Assembly: GCF_003858645.1 (NCBI RefSeq)
Contig: NZ_RQJP01000004.1
Span: 434,001 to 498,000 of the forward strand
Source: Larkinella knui
GTDB taxonomy: Bacteria; Bacteroidota; Bacteroidia; Cytophagales; Spirosomataceae
DNA: 64,000 bases
Direction of reading: 5' to 3'
The translations under genes were made by a program, and so were the position numbers. Positions 26,791 to 35,900 of this stretch are shown here, piece by piece; positions within the stretch are counted from its first letter, which is position 1; each line of letters begins with the position of its first letter. Under the pieces are notes generated by a model. That model was not told the origin of the DNA. It did not search any database and saw only the letters and a list, made by a program, of their open reading frames with translations.

Positions 26791-26898
26791 AAATACCGCA
26801 AAACGTCGGCGGGTTTGGGCAGCCGAACCTGTTTTGCGACTCATTTTAACGATTGTCTGACGAATTTCAAAGGGCCGCATGATTGTAGGGCATTCGAG

Positions 26899-26948
26899 AA
26901 ATCACCGAATTCAGTGACCTAAAATCACGGATTTAGGTGATTTTTTTT
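26899..26948. repeat. nested palindromes with a T tract between divergent genes
   Basis: AAATCACC (26899-26906) pairs with GGTGATTT (26936-26943), and ACCTAAA (26917-26923) pairs with TTTAGGT (26932-26938) as an alternative stem followed by eight Ts on the plus strand. It lies in the gap between the M61 gene and the lipoprotein gene. It could be an attenuator-like leader or a repeat. Confidence 0.5.
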
Positions 26949-27130
26949 GCCGGGGCAAGCCGGACATTTGTACCGGCAATAAACGCCGACTATCATCTCT
27001 TTTATTTTTTCAACAACGTCAACTAATGAAAAAATCAGTCAACCTCTCTCTATTCCGACCCGCGGGATTTGCGGGTCAGGCCAACCCAAAAAGCATGGAC
27101 AAATCGGTTAAAAGGAAACGAGGAGGACGC

Positions 27131-27601
27131 ATGCGAGCAGGTCTGTTTATTTTATCAATGGGTAGTTTATTTTCGGGCTGTACCGAGGACCACAAGCCCG
27201 TTCTGGATGAGGAACTTTTACGGCTTCACGATGCCGTTTCAGTCTACAGTGATTTGAAAAAAGCCAAAGCAGACGGCTACGATATGGAGGTGACCGGCTA
27301 CCGGACCCAAATGGGGTTTCATTATTTAAATACCGCCTTACTGGATGACAAATTTGAAATAGAAAAGCCGGAACTCCTACTATACGCCCCCTATGGAAAG
27401 GATTCCATGAAGTTTGTCGCCGTTGAATATGCGACGCCCATCAAGGACATCAAAAATCCCCCGCCTGTTCCCGAGGGATTCACCGGCTCGAATGATAAAT
27501 GGGAGATTAATACGGAGTTTAATTTATGGACCCTGCATGTTTGGATTGAATTGGAGAATGAACACGGCCTGTTCGCTCCGCATAACCCTAAACTACCGTA
27601 A
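27131..27601 (+). CDS. conserved lipoprotein of unknown function
   Basis: This is a protein of about 156 residues. MRAGLFILSMGSLFSGC is a lipoprotein signal with lipobox LFSGC, which argues for this ATG. It is also preceded by AGGAGGACGC, a strong ribosome-binding site unusual for Bacteroidota. A longer in-frame start at 27026 would add 35 polar residues. The mature part contains YRTQMGFHYLNTALLDDKFEIEKPELLLYAP and a C-terminal WTLHVWIELENEHGLFAPHNPKL, the signature of a widespread uncharacterised bacterial family. A second lipoprotein gene follows 36 bases later, so they probably form a pair. Confidence 0.8.
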   Translation: MRAGLFILSMGSLFSGCTEDHKPVLDEELLRLHDAVSVYSDLKKAKADGYDMEVTGYRTQMGFHYLNTALLDDKFEIEKPELLLYAPYGKDSMKFVAVEYATPIKDIKNPPPVPEGFTGSNDKWEINTEFNLWTLHVWIELENEHGLFAPHNPKLP

Positions 27602-27637
27602 CCCGCACCCAAAACAGGTTTCCGGCTCTACACCACA

Positions 27638-28429
27638 ATGAAGGTATCGACCCGTATGGCCGTCGTCCTGGCCAGTCTGTTGATCGGACTTGATGCGTGC
27701 ACGCATCAAGTCCCGGTCCAGGAAAACGCCCCGTGTTCCCTGTTGAATTTCCGCATCGTCAACAAATCCGCTGATCCGAATTTAGCCAGAATCCGGGACG
27801 AAACCGTCGAAATCGACGGCCAGTCGATTAAGATGGGGGAATCCAGTAAAATCGATTACACGTTTGACGCAAAAAACCGCCCGATCGAAACGGTTTTTAG
27901 TACCCGGGGCTACAGTGACTACGGCGGTTCTTCCACCCTGGTATACAGCCCTGACACCCTAACCGTAAAAACGACCTACCTTTCCGGAGCTATGAACGAA
28001 GCCTTATTTCCACTCAATGAACAGGGCTTCGTTGCGGATGTAACCTACAACGCCGACGGCTTTGCCATTGACGAAAAGAATGGTCCGTATCGGACGACCT
28101 ACACGATTGAAAACGGCAATATCATCCGGAAGGAAACGCGGGACACTACGGATCAATCGCTCTTTGGCGTTGTCGTCTTCGAATACGACCTGAGCAACGT
28201 GAATCTGCCCAATGTTGCACCGTTTAAAGGCCGGAACAGTCGGAATCTGCCCATCAGGGAAACGTATAAAAATTATTCCCAGGGGAAAAATAATCCACCG
28301 TCCATCACCGTGTACGAGTACACCTACACGTTCGACCGATCAGGCCGCCCAAGTCGCCGATTCAGCAAATTTGGCGCTGGACCGGTGCAATACGAAGTGG
28401 TTGAATACGGCTACACCTGTCGGCCATGA
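27638..28429 (+). CDS. hypothetical lipoprotein, strand-rich
   Basis: This is a 263-residue protein with a lipoprotein signal ending in GLDAC near residue 21. The mature part shows repeated beta-hairpin-like segments such as IDYTFDAKNRPIETVFSTRGY, FVADVTYNADGFAI, RTTYTIENGNIIRKETRD and YEYTYTFDRSGRPSRRF. This is the pattern of DUF4595-like or YD/RHS-type beta-repeat lipoproteins of Bacteroidota. No enzymatic motif is visible. The codons for the lipobox region coincide with a perfect 28-base DNA palindrome. It probably shares a transcript with the lipoprotein gene upstream. Confidence 0.75.
   Translation: MKVSTRMAVVLASLLIGLDACTHQVPVQENAPCSLLNFRIVNKSADPNLARIRDETVEIDGQSIKMGESSKIDYTFDAKNRPIETVFSTRGYSDYGGSSTLVYSPDTLTVKTTYLSGAMNEALFPLNEQGFVADVTYNADGFAIDEKNGPYRTTYTIENGNIIRKETRDTTDQSLFGVVVFEYDLSNVNLPNVAPFKGRNSRNLPIRETYKNYSQGKNNPPSITVYEYTYTFDRSGRPSRRFSKFGAGPVQYEVVEYGYTCRP
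27686..27713. repeat. perfect 28-base palindrome inside a lipoprotein gene
   Basis: GGACTTGATGCGTG is followed immediately by its exact reverse complement, with no spacer. It covers codons of the lipobox (GLDACTHQV). Confidence 0.95.
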
Positions 28430-28536
28430 TTTGCCAATGATGCGTTTGATTGCTTTACTGAAGGGGTAAAAAGTAAGGAGCTGCCCGTGGTTTTTGAAGC
28501 CAAAAGAGATTGCGTTCACGCCTGGAATGCCCGTTT

Positions 28537-29112
28537 CTATTCGCCGGGACGCCGAAGCGCTCCGACTTTCCGGCCGTTTTCCGAGTCTTCGATCAGGCTC
28601 GTCAGGCGTTTCAGACGGGTTTCGGGCTGTTTGGCGCTCATCACCCAGTTTCGGATCGTCTTTTGGTAGGAGGGAGCCTGTTTGTGAAAAAACTGCCAGG
28701 CTTTTTCGTTCGCTTTCAACTGGGCTTCAAACGCTTCGTCGAGTTGTTGATCTTCTTTTTCGTAGGCATAAATCCCGGCTTTCTTCAAATCGCGTTCCTG
28801 AAAAACTTTCAGACCGGCGGGTTTTACGAGCCCCTGTTCGGTGAGTTCCCCAATGCGCTTGAGGTTGACCGCACTCCAGATGCTTTTGGCTTTTCGGGGT
28901 GTAAACCGGATCATGTAGCTGGTTTCATCGATGGATTTTCGCACGCCATCGATCCAGCCGAAGCAGAGCGCTTCATCGACCGATTGCGGCCAGGTGATGC
29001 TGGGTTTGCCGGAACCCACTTTGTAGAACCCCACGAATAATTCCTTCACGGTTGCGTGATTTTCTTCCAGCCACTGGCGGAATTCGGCGGGCGTTGCGAA
29101 AAAGGTTGGCAT
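28537..29112 (-). CDS. YdeI/OmdA-family protein (bacteriocin-protection-like)
   Basis: This is a 191-residue cytoplasmic protein with the full YdeI/OmdA pattern: FRQWLEENH, ELFVGFYKVGSGKPSITWPQSVDEALCFGWIDGVRKSID, RFTPRKAKSIWSAVNLKRI, and a C-terminal helical KTIRNWVMSAKQPETRLKRL. The Met at 29112 is preferred to an upstream start inside the ATPase gene, since MPTFFATPAEF is the usual N-terminus. The family is linked to peptide or bacteriocin resistance in enterobacteria, but the mechanism is not established. It is the last gene of the metal-efflux operon, 11 bases after the P-type ATPase gene. Confidence 0.85.
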   Translation of the reverse strand: MPTFFATPAEFRQWLEENHATVKELFVGFYKVGSGKPSITWPQSVDEALCFGWIDGVRKSIDETSYMIRFTPRKAKSIWSAVNLKRIGELTEQGLVKPAGLKVFQERDLKKAGIYAYEKEDQQLDEAFEAQLKANEKAWQFFHKQAPSYQKTIRNWVMSAKQPETRLKRLTSLIEDSENGRKVGALRRPGE

Positions 29113-29123
29113 GTCTATAAGTA

Positions 29124-31118
29124 CTAAAATTTCAGATTCTGTACCCGAACGGCGTTCAGAATCGCCAGCAGCGCGACGCCCACATCGGCAAAAACCGCTT
29201 CCCACATGGTCGCAATTCCGCCAGCACCCAGCACCAGCACAATGGCTTTGACCACCAGCGAAAGCGTGATATTTTGCCAGACGATCTGCCGCGTCGCCCG
29301 CCCGATCTTGATGGCCGTAACAATCTTCGACGGCTGGTCGGTTTGGATCACGACATCGGCGGTTTCAATCGTCGCGTCGGAACCCAGGCCCCCCATCGCA
29401 ATACCGACGTCGGCCAGGGCCACCACCGGCGCATCGTTGACGCCATCGCCCACAAAAGCCAGTTTTGCCTTTGGAGTACGGGCCAGGGCCTGTTTCAATC
29501 GCTCGACTTCCCGCACTTTGTCTTCGGGCAACAGATCACCGATCGCTTCATCAACACCTACCTTTCTGGAAACCGCCTGCACCACCGTCGATTTATCGCC
29601 CGACAACATGACGGTTTTCAAACCGAGTGCATGCAGTTGTTGGATGGTTGCGGTGGCATCCTCTTTCTCCTCATCGGCAATCGTAAAATACCCCGAAAAC
29701 CGCCCATCGACAGCGACCATCACCACCGTAAAGGGAATGGCCGTGAGCGCGTCGTCGAACGAAACGTTGAATTTTTGCAGCAATTTGGCATTGCCGGCCA
29801 GCACGGTTTTTCCGTCCACGTTCCCCTTCAACCCGTGACCGGGAATTTCCTCGACGCCTTCCACCGGCAAAACGGGTTCGTTCGAACCGGCATAGGCGAG
29901 AATGGCCGTTGCCACCGGATGCGTCGATTTGCTTTCCAAAGCCGCCGTCAGCCGGGCCAGTTCCTGCGTCGTCATGCCCTGCGCCTGAACGTCCTGCACC
30001 TTGAAAACACCTTTGGTCAGGGTGCCGGTTTTGTCCATCACCACGGTTTTGACCTGCGTAATCAAATCCAGAAACACCGAACCTTTGAACAGAATGCCCT
30101 GCCGCGAACCCGCGCCAATACCGCCAAAATAACCCAGCGGAATGGAAATCACCAGCGCACAGGGGCAACCGATGACCAGAAAGACCAGACCGCGATACAG
30201 CCAGTCGCGAAAGTGATAGTCCGCCACAAAAAAGTAGGGTAGCAACGTGACCGCCAGCGCCAGGGCGCAGATGATCGGGGTGTAGATTTTCGCAAACCGG
30301 GCGATGAATTCCTGCGTTTGCGCCTTGCGCCCGGTCGCTTCCTGCACCAGTTTGAGGATGCGCGACAGTTTGGAATCCTGATAGAGCGTCGTCACTTCCA
30401 TTTCCACCAGCGTTTGCCGGTTGATCATCCCCGCCAGCACGTCCTCGCCTTTGGTGATGGTCCGCGGAACGCTTTCGCCGGTTAAAGCGGCCGTGTCGAA
30501 CGAACTGGTTTCGGAGCTTAACCGGCCGTCCAGACCGACTTTTTCACCCGGTTTGATTTGAATACGGTCGCCGATTTTGACCTGGGCGGCTTTGGTCGGT
30601 ACGGCTTTTCCGTCCTGCAAAACCGTCACCGTATCGGGCCGGACGTCCAGCAACGCCTTGATGGACCGACGCGCCCGCATCACGGCGGCATCCTGAAACA
30701 ACTCCCCGACGGTGTAAAACAGCATCACGGCGACGCCTTCGGGGTACTCCCGAATCGCAAACGCCCCGACGGTAGCGACGCCCATCAGAAAGAATTCGGT
30801 GAAAACGTTGCCTTTTCGGATGTTCGTAACCGCCCGGCGCAAAACCGGCCAGCCAACGGGCAGATAGGCAAGCAGATACCAGCCGAACCGCCAGGGATCA
30901 CGGAACCAGTTCGTTGCGTAATGATCCAATAGGATACCGCCCAAAAGCAACACAAAACTGATGATGACCGGGCCGTACTCTTCTAGTCCGCCAAACACGG
31001 ATTTTGCCGGAACCGGACCCGCGGTTTCATCCGCCGATGCGTCGGTTTCGTCCAGATCGAGTTCATCGTGATCGTGCGTATGCCCGTCGTCGTGGGAGTG
31101 ATCGTGATGCTTTGCCAT
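29124..31118 (-). CDS. heavy-metal P1B-type ATPase with His-rich N-terminus
   Basis: This is a 664-residue inner-membrane pump exporting a soft divalent metal, probably Zn/Cd/Co. The N-terminus MAKHHDHSHDDGHTHDHDELD is a histidine-rich tail replacing the usual HMA metal-binding domain. Membrane metal site CPC is at residues 318-320. The phosphorylation motif DKTGTLTKG has Asp362. HP (STHPVA) and the hinge GDGVNDAPVVALADVGIAMG are intact. It starts 5 bases after the membrane protein gene and lies in a czc-type cluster, which supports Zn/Cd/Co rather than Cu. Confidence 0.93.
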   Translation of the reverse strand: MAKHHDHSHDDGHTHDHDELDLDETDASADETAGPVPAKSVFGGLEEYGPVIISFVLLLGGILLDHYATNWFRDPWRFGWYLLAYLPVGWPVLRRAVTNIRKGNVFTEFFLMGVATVGAFAIREYPEGVAVMLFYTVGELFQDAAVMRARRSIKALLDVRPDTVTVLQDGKAVPTKAAQVKIGDRIQIKPGEKVGLDGRLSSETSSFDTAALTGESVPRTITKGEDVLAGMINRQTLVEMEVTTLYQDSKLSRILKLVQEATGRKAQTQEFIARFAKIYTPIICALALAVTLLPYFFVADYHFRDWLYRGLVFLVIGCPCALVISIPLGYFGGIGAGSRQGILFKGSVFLDLITQVKTVVMDKTGTLTKGVFKVQDVQAQGMTTQELARLTAALESKSTHPVATAILAYAGSNEPVLPVEGVEEIPGHGLKGNVDGKTVLAGNAKLLQKFNVSFDDALTAIPFTVVMVAVDGRFSGYFTIADEEKEDATATIQQLHALGLKTVMLSGDKSTVVQAVSRKVGVDEAIGDLLPEDKVREVERLKQALARTPKAKLAFVGDGVNDAPVVALADVGIAMGGLGSDATIETADVVIQTDQPSKIVTAIKIGRATRQIVWQNITLSLVVKAIVLVLGAGGIATMWEAVFADVGVALLAILNAVRVQNLKF

Positions 31119-31123
31119 AGTAT

Positions 31124-31744
31124 TTAAAGTTCAATGAAAAAGTTGAGGATACCGAGAGCAATCAGAATACCGCCGGTGATCTGTTTTTCGTGGTGTTCGA
31201 GCCAATGCCAGTGAACATGCGCCAACCCCTTGAATGACAGGGCGGTTAATCCAACCATGCACAGAATGGTTACGGCCGTATACGCAATGCTGAGCGTTGC
31301 GACAGCCGGCCAGCCCAGCGTTCCGGCGGTGAAGAAAAACGTCTCGATTTCCAGACAGGGTGAAAGGAGCATGGCCAGTGCCAGCGTGCCGATGATGGCC
31401 CGTTTCGAGCGGCCGGATAAGCCTCTCGGGACGTGTTCGTGGGCGCCGTGCGGATTGTGAACGGCAAAATACACCAGCCCCATAAAAATCAGGATCAGCG
31501 ACGCAATCCAGCGGGTCTGGTCTTCCAGTTGTTCCGATAATTCCACGCCGATCGCGCCGATCAGCACGCCCAGAATGACCGTACTGAGCGTATGAAAAAA
31601 GCCGCTCAGAGCCGCTACACCCAGCGTTTCGCGCATGGTCCAGTTCTCGCTGCGCCCGATGAGCGCCACGGGAAGCCAGTGGTTGGGAATGGCCGCGTGA
31701 ACGGCTCCCAGCAGAATACTACCAATCAATAGATTTAAAAGCAT
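31124..31744 (-). CDS. NixA/UreH/RcnA-like membrane metal transporter (putative)
   Basis: This is a 206-residue polytopic membrane protein with about six helices. The first helix contains GAVHAAIPNHWLPVALIG, like the HAxxPDH metal-coordinating motif of the NiCoT/UreH/RcnA superfamily. A loop HNPHGAHEHVPRG and the C-terminal HVHWHWLEHHEKQ are rich in His, which suggests metal handling. It sits between the czcB adaptor and the P1B ATPase with 11- and 5-base gaps. Family assignment is by motif and context only; it may be a metal exporter or a sulfite-exporter-like protein. Confidence 0.7.
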   Translation of the reverse strand: MLLNLLIGSILLGAVHAAIPNHWLPVALIGRSENWTMRETLGVAALSGFFHTLSTVILGVLIGAIGVELSEQLEDQTRWIASLILIFMGLVYFAVHNPHGAHEHVPRGLSGRSKRAIIGTLALAMLLSPCLEIETFFFTAGTLGWPAVATLSIAYTAVTILCMVGLTALSFKGLAHVHWHWLEHHEKQITGGILIALGILNFFIEL

Positions 31745-31755
31745 GGATTTGTTTC

Positions 31756-32991
31756 TTAATGAACATGACCGCCCTCTTCTTCCGAATTGTTCAGGACGGA
31801 ATGCAGATCGTAGGCACCGGCCACGACAATTTGTGCGTCTTTTTTCAAGGTAGAAGGCAAGGTAACGGCCTGATACCCATTCTCGCTGACGCCGGCTTCG
31901 ACCGAAACCGGTCGAAACTGGTGGTGAACAGTGCCTTCGTGTTCCTCCTTTCCTTCATAAACAAACACCTGCGAACCCGTTCCGGATTTGATCACCGCGA
32001 CTTCCGGCAAAGCCGGTTGCGGAGCGGATTTGGTTTCAATCAGGGCTTTCAGGAACGTACCCGGCCGGAGTTGCGCATCCGGCTTTTCGAGTGCGGCATA
32101 TACCCGCACCGTCCGATCCGCAGCGGTTTCGCGGTTGATGTACCGAACCCGCCCGATGCGTTCCCGGAGCGTTGCGCCCCCGGTTTCGCCAACGATGGAA
32201 AGCCGCACCCGCTGCCCGACCTGTACCCGGGCAATATCGCCTTCGAAAACCGTTAATTCGGCATAAAGTCCTGAAGAACCGATGAGTTCGAACAAGACAT
32301 CGTTCGCGTTGACAAACCGCCCCCGGTTCACATTGACCTCCGTTACCGTCCCGGTGATGGGCGAACGAACCGCCACCGTTCGTGTAATTTTGCCCGTCGC
32401 TAGTTCCTTCATCGAAACACCCAGAAGGGCCAGTTGTTGCCGCAATCCTTCGGCCCGCGACCGCAGGATTTTTACCTGCGACGTCGCCTGCTGAAACGTC
32501 TTGATCGTGCCGACGTTCTCGCGGCTCAGTTCGCGCTGGCGTTCGTATTCCTGCTCCTGAAATTCCAGCTGGCTGGTCGTTTCCAGGTATTCCTGTTGCA
32601 ACCGGATAAATTCCGGATTTTCGAGCATCGCCAGCAGTTGGCCCTGCTGAACGGCCTGTCCCGGCACCAGTGGAGTCGAGGTCAGAATACCGCCGTAGGG
32701 CGTCGAAACCGACACCTTTTGCTGGGGCGGCACATTGATAACACCGTTCACGCGAATCAGGTTGCTGAGTGTCCGTTCCTGCAGACCGCCGAGCCGGATG
32801 CCGACGGTTTTAAACTGCTCATCGGTCAGTTCCACCAGGCCCTCGTCGTGTTCCTCCTGGTGGGTTTCGCCCTTTTCTGCCGATTCAGCGGTTGATCCGG
32901 TTGCGGCATCCGGTTGACGGTTGCAGGCTGAAAAAACCAGTAGAATGCCGGTTATCAGCAGAAGCGTTTTTATTTTCAAACTCATGTTCAT
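31756..32991 (-). CDS. czcB: RND efflux periplasmic adaptor lipoprotein, CzcB-like
   Basis: This 411-residue lipoprotein (lipobox VFSAC near residue 23) links the inner-membrane RND pump to the outer-membrane channel. Order of parts: a Glu/His-rich segment KGETHQEEHDEGLVEL, a barrel-sandwich half GGILTSTPLVPGQAVQQGQLLAML, a coiled-coil hairpin (about 120-190), the returning half VRSPITGTVTEVNVNRGRFV, a beta barrel, and a C-terminal domain ending in a His/Glu-rich tail. It overlaps the czcA stop by four bases (ATGA), a classic coupling signal. The acidic/His-rich segments suggest metal sensing or binding. Confidence 0.93.
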   Translation of the reverse strand: MNMSLKIKTLLLITGILLVFSACNRQPDAATGSTAESAEKGETHQEEHDEGLVELTDEQFKTVGIRLGGLQERTLSNLIRVNGVINVPPQQKVSVSTPYGGILTSTPLVPGQAVQQGQLLAMLENPEFIRLQQEYLETTSQLEFQEQEYERQRELSRENVGTIKTFQQATSQVKILRSRAEGLRQQLALLGVSMKELATGKITRTVAVRSPITGTVTEVNVNRGRFVNANDVLFELIGSSGLYAELTVFEGDIARVQVGQRVRLSIVGETGGATLRERIGRVRYINRETAADRTVRVYAALEKPDAQLRPGTFLKALIETKSAPQPALPEVAVIKSGTGSQVFVYEGKEEHEGTVHHQFRPVSVEAGVSENGYQAVTLPSTLKKDAQIVVAGAYDLHSVLNNSEEEGGHVH

Positions 32992-35900
32992 GGTTCCGTA
33001 CTTCCCAGCAGGTATTCAAGGTTGATACTTGTTTGATTCAGAGCGTTCAGAGCCGCCAGATAAGCGGTCTGAATACCGCTTGCCGTTCGCAGATTCTGGA
33101 ACAGTTCGATGTAACCAATTTCCCCGGCGCGGTACGCCCGGTCGGCCTGCTGACGGATCAGGGCGGCTTGCGGCAAGGCCGACTCTTCGTAATACGTCAG
33201 CGTCTCGCGGTTTTTCCGGTACGTCTGCAACAACTCCGCAAAAATGCCTTCGAGATTACGCTGGCGGGCGGTTAGCTGGGCTTCCGTGCGTTGCTGACCC
33301 AATTCCGCGGCCCGGACCCGCGCCCGGAGCGGTTTGGCGACAATCGGAATCGAGATGCCGACTTGCCCGTAGGTAAACCGATCGACGCCCGTGTAGAACC
33401 GGTCGGTTCCGTTGATCGTCTGAATGCCCCGCAGCGATTGATTGACCACGCTGAACGAATAATCGGGTTTGAGTCGCGACCGTTCCACGTCTGTTTCGCG
33501 CCGGGCAATCTCAATTTGCTGCCGTAACAACGCCAGTTCGGGGTTTTGCGTCAATGCAACTGAATCCGGCAAACGAAGGGCGCGGGCGGTCAGGATTGAG
33601 TCGGTAATCTGGGGCAACTGGTTGGTTCCCAGCAGCGTTTGCAGACGCCGGTATTGAATTTGCTGATCGGCCCGGTTTTGGACCAGCAGCATCCGGAGTT
33701 GCCGCGCTTCTACTTCGGCCGCCGTTTGTTCGAGCAACGAACCTTCGCCCGTGCGACGCCGGACGCCAGCCGCCCGCACAACTTCGGTAAAAAGGCTATC
33801 CTGCCGGGTCAGTTCGCGGTGGAGCGTTTGCAGGTAAACGAGCCCGTAATAGGCTGATTTTAACTGAAAAGCCAGTTCCTGACGCGTCACGCGGCTTTCG
33901 GCTTCGGCCCCGCCGATTCGGGCGTCGGCCAGCGATTTCTGACTTCGGATCAAAGCCGGAGCGGGGAGTCGTTGCCCGATTTGCAGCGACTGATCGACGT
34001 AGCGGCTGTTGTATTGCCCGGCGGTTACCATAATGTCGGTTTTGCCCACGTCGGAAGCCGTGCCCCGCAACGCCTGTTCGTAGGAAAGCGTCAGGGCCGA
34101 AACCCGCACCTGAGGATTGTTCTGAAACGTTTGTTTTAGTGCCTGTTCCAGCGAAAGCGGTATCGGTGGAGTGGTGGTCTGTGCCGTTGTTTCCGGAGAA
34201 ATACCGATCAATCCCAGCGCCAGCCAGCCGATAAAAGGCCAGCCGCTGGCGGCAACCGTTTTGGGTTTGGGCATCAGCGATTGATCCCGCTTTCCGAAAC
34301 GCTGTTCAATTACCAAATACAAAACCGGTAACACAATCAGCGTCAGCAGGGTCGCGGTAATCAGTCCGCCGATCACCACGGTGGCGAGCGGTTTTTGCAC
34401 TTCGGCTCCGGCGGTATTGGACAGTGCCATCGGTAAAAAACCAAGTGAAGCCACGGTTGCCGTCATCAGAACGGGCCGCAGCCGAATGCGGGTTCCCTGA
34501 AAAATCGCCCGTTTTAAATCCGTAAGGCCGTTTCGTCGCTGGTAGTTGAATTCGGCCAGCAACACGATGCCGTTCAAAACCGCGACGCCGAACAGCGCGA
34601 TGAAACCAACGGCGGCCGAAATGCTGAACGGCATTCCGCGCAGCCACAACGCCAGCACCCCGCCGATGGCCGCCAGGGGAATGGCCGAAAAGATTAATAA
34701 TGCCTGCCTCATGGAATGGAAGGTTAGAAATAAAAGAAGAAAAATCAGCCCTAGCGCTACCGGAACCGCCACCTGCAGCCGTTTTTGGGCATCGATGAGA
34801 TTCTCGAACTGACCGCCGTAGGTGACGAAATACCCGGTTGGAAACGTGACTTGCGCACCGATTTTCTGCTGCAATTCCGTAACGACGCTCTCCACATCAC
34901 GTCCTCTGACATTAAAACCAATGGTGAGCCGTCGTTTGGCATCTTCGCGCTGAATCTGGTTGGGGCCGGGCGTGAGTTCGACCGTAGCGATTTCGGATAG
35001 CGGAATGGGCGGGCCGTCGGTCCCGGAAATGGTCAGCGCCTGAACGTCGTTGATGCTCCGGCGGTTTTCACCGGCCAGTCGCACCACCAGATCGAACCGC
35101 CGTTCGCCCTCGTAAACCAGTCCTGCGCTCTCGCCGGCAAAAGCCGTGCTGATGGTGCGGTTAACATCGTCGACCGCCAGGCCGTAGCGCGCCAGCGCTT
35201 CCCGGTCCAGTTTGATAACGATTTGGGGTAAGCCTTCCACCTGCTCGACGTATAAATCGGTTGCGCCTTTGATGCCGGTTATCAGACTACTCACGCGTTT
35301 AGCGAGCCGGGTCAATTCATCCAGATCTTCGCCAAAAATCTTCACGGCCACGTCCTGTTTTGCGCCCGAAATCAATTCGTTGAAGCGCATTTGAATCGGC
35401 TGCTGGAATCCAAAGGAGACACCGGGAATCGCTTCGAGCGCTTCGGCCATTTTTTCGGCCAGTTCGTCGCGGTTTGAAGCGGAAGTCCATTCCGAACGGG
35501 GTTTCAGAATAATCATCAGGTCGGCGGCTTCGATGGGCATCGGGTCCGTCGGGATTTCGCCCGCGCCAATTTTGCTGATGACTTCTTTGACCTCCGGAAA
35601 CTTTTGCAGCAAAATTCGTTCCGCCTGCGTGGTTTTGTCCACCGTCTGGCTCAGCGAAGAACCGGTCACGACGCGCGTTTCAACGGCAAAATCGCCCTCG
35701 TCCAGCGTCGGAATAAACTCCCCGCCGAGGGTGGTAAACAGCCAGCCCGCAGCCGCCAGGAGCAAAACCGCCAGACTCAAAACCAGGGCTTTTTGGCGCA
35801 TAACCCCTTGAATCAGCGGCTCATACAGGCGAAGAAAAAAGTCCATCATCCGGTCGGAAATGGTACGTTTGGTCGAACCGGTTTTGCTCAGGACCAGCGC

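Noticed and set aside
29274-30242. A 322-codon plus-strand frame opposite the P1B ATPase
   Set aside because: The minus strand encodes CPC, DKTGT and GDGVND motifs; the plus-strand product is compositionally a shadow.
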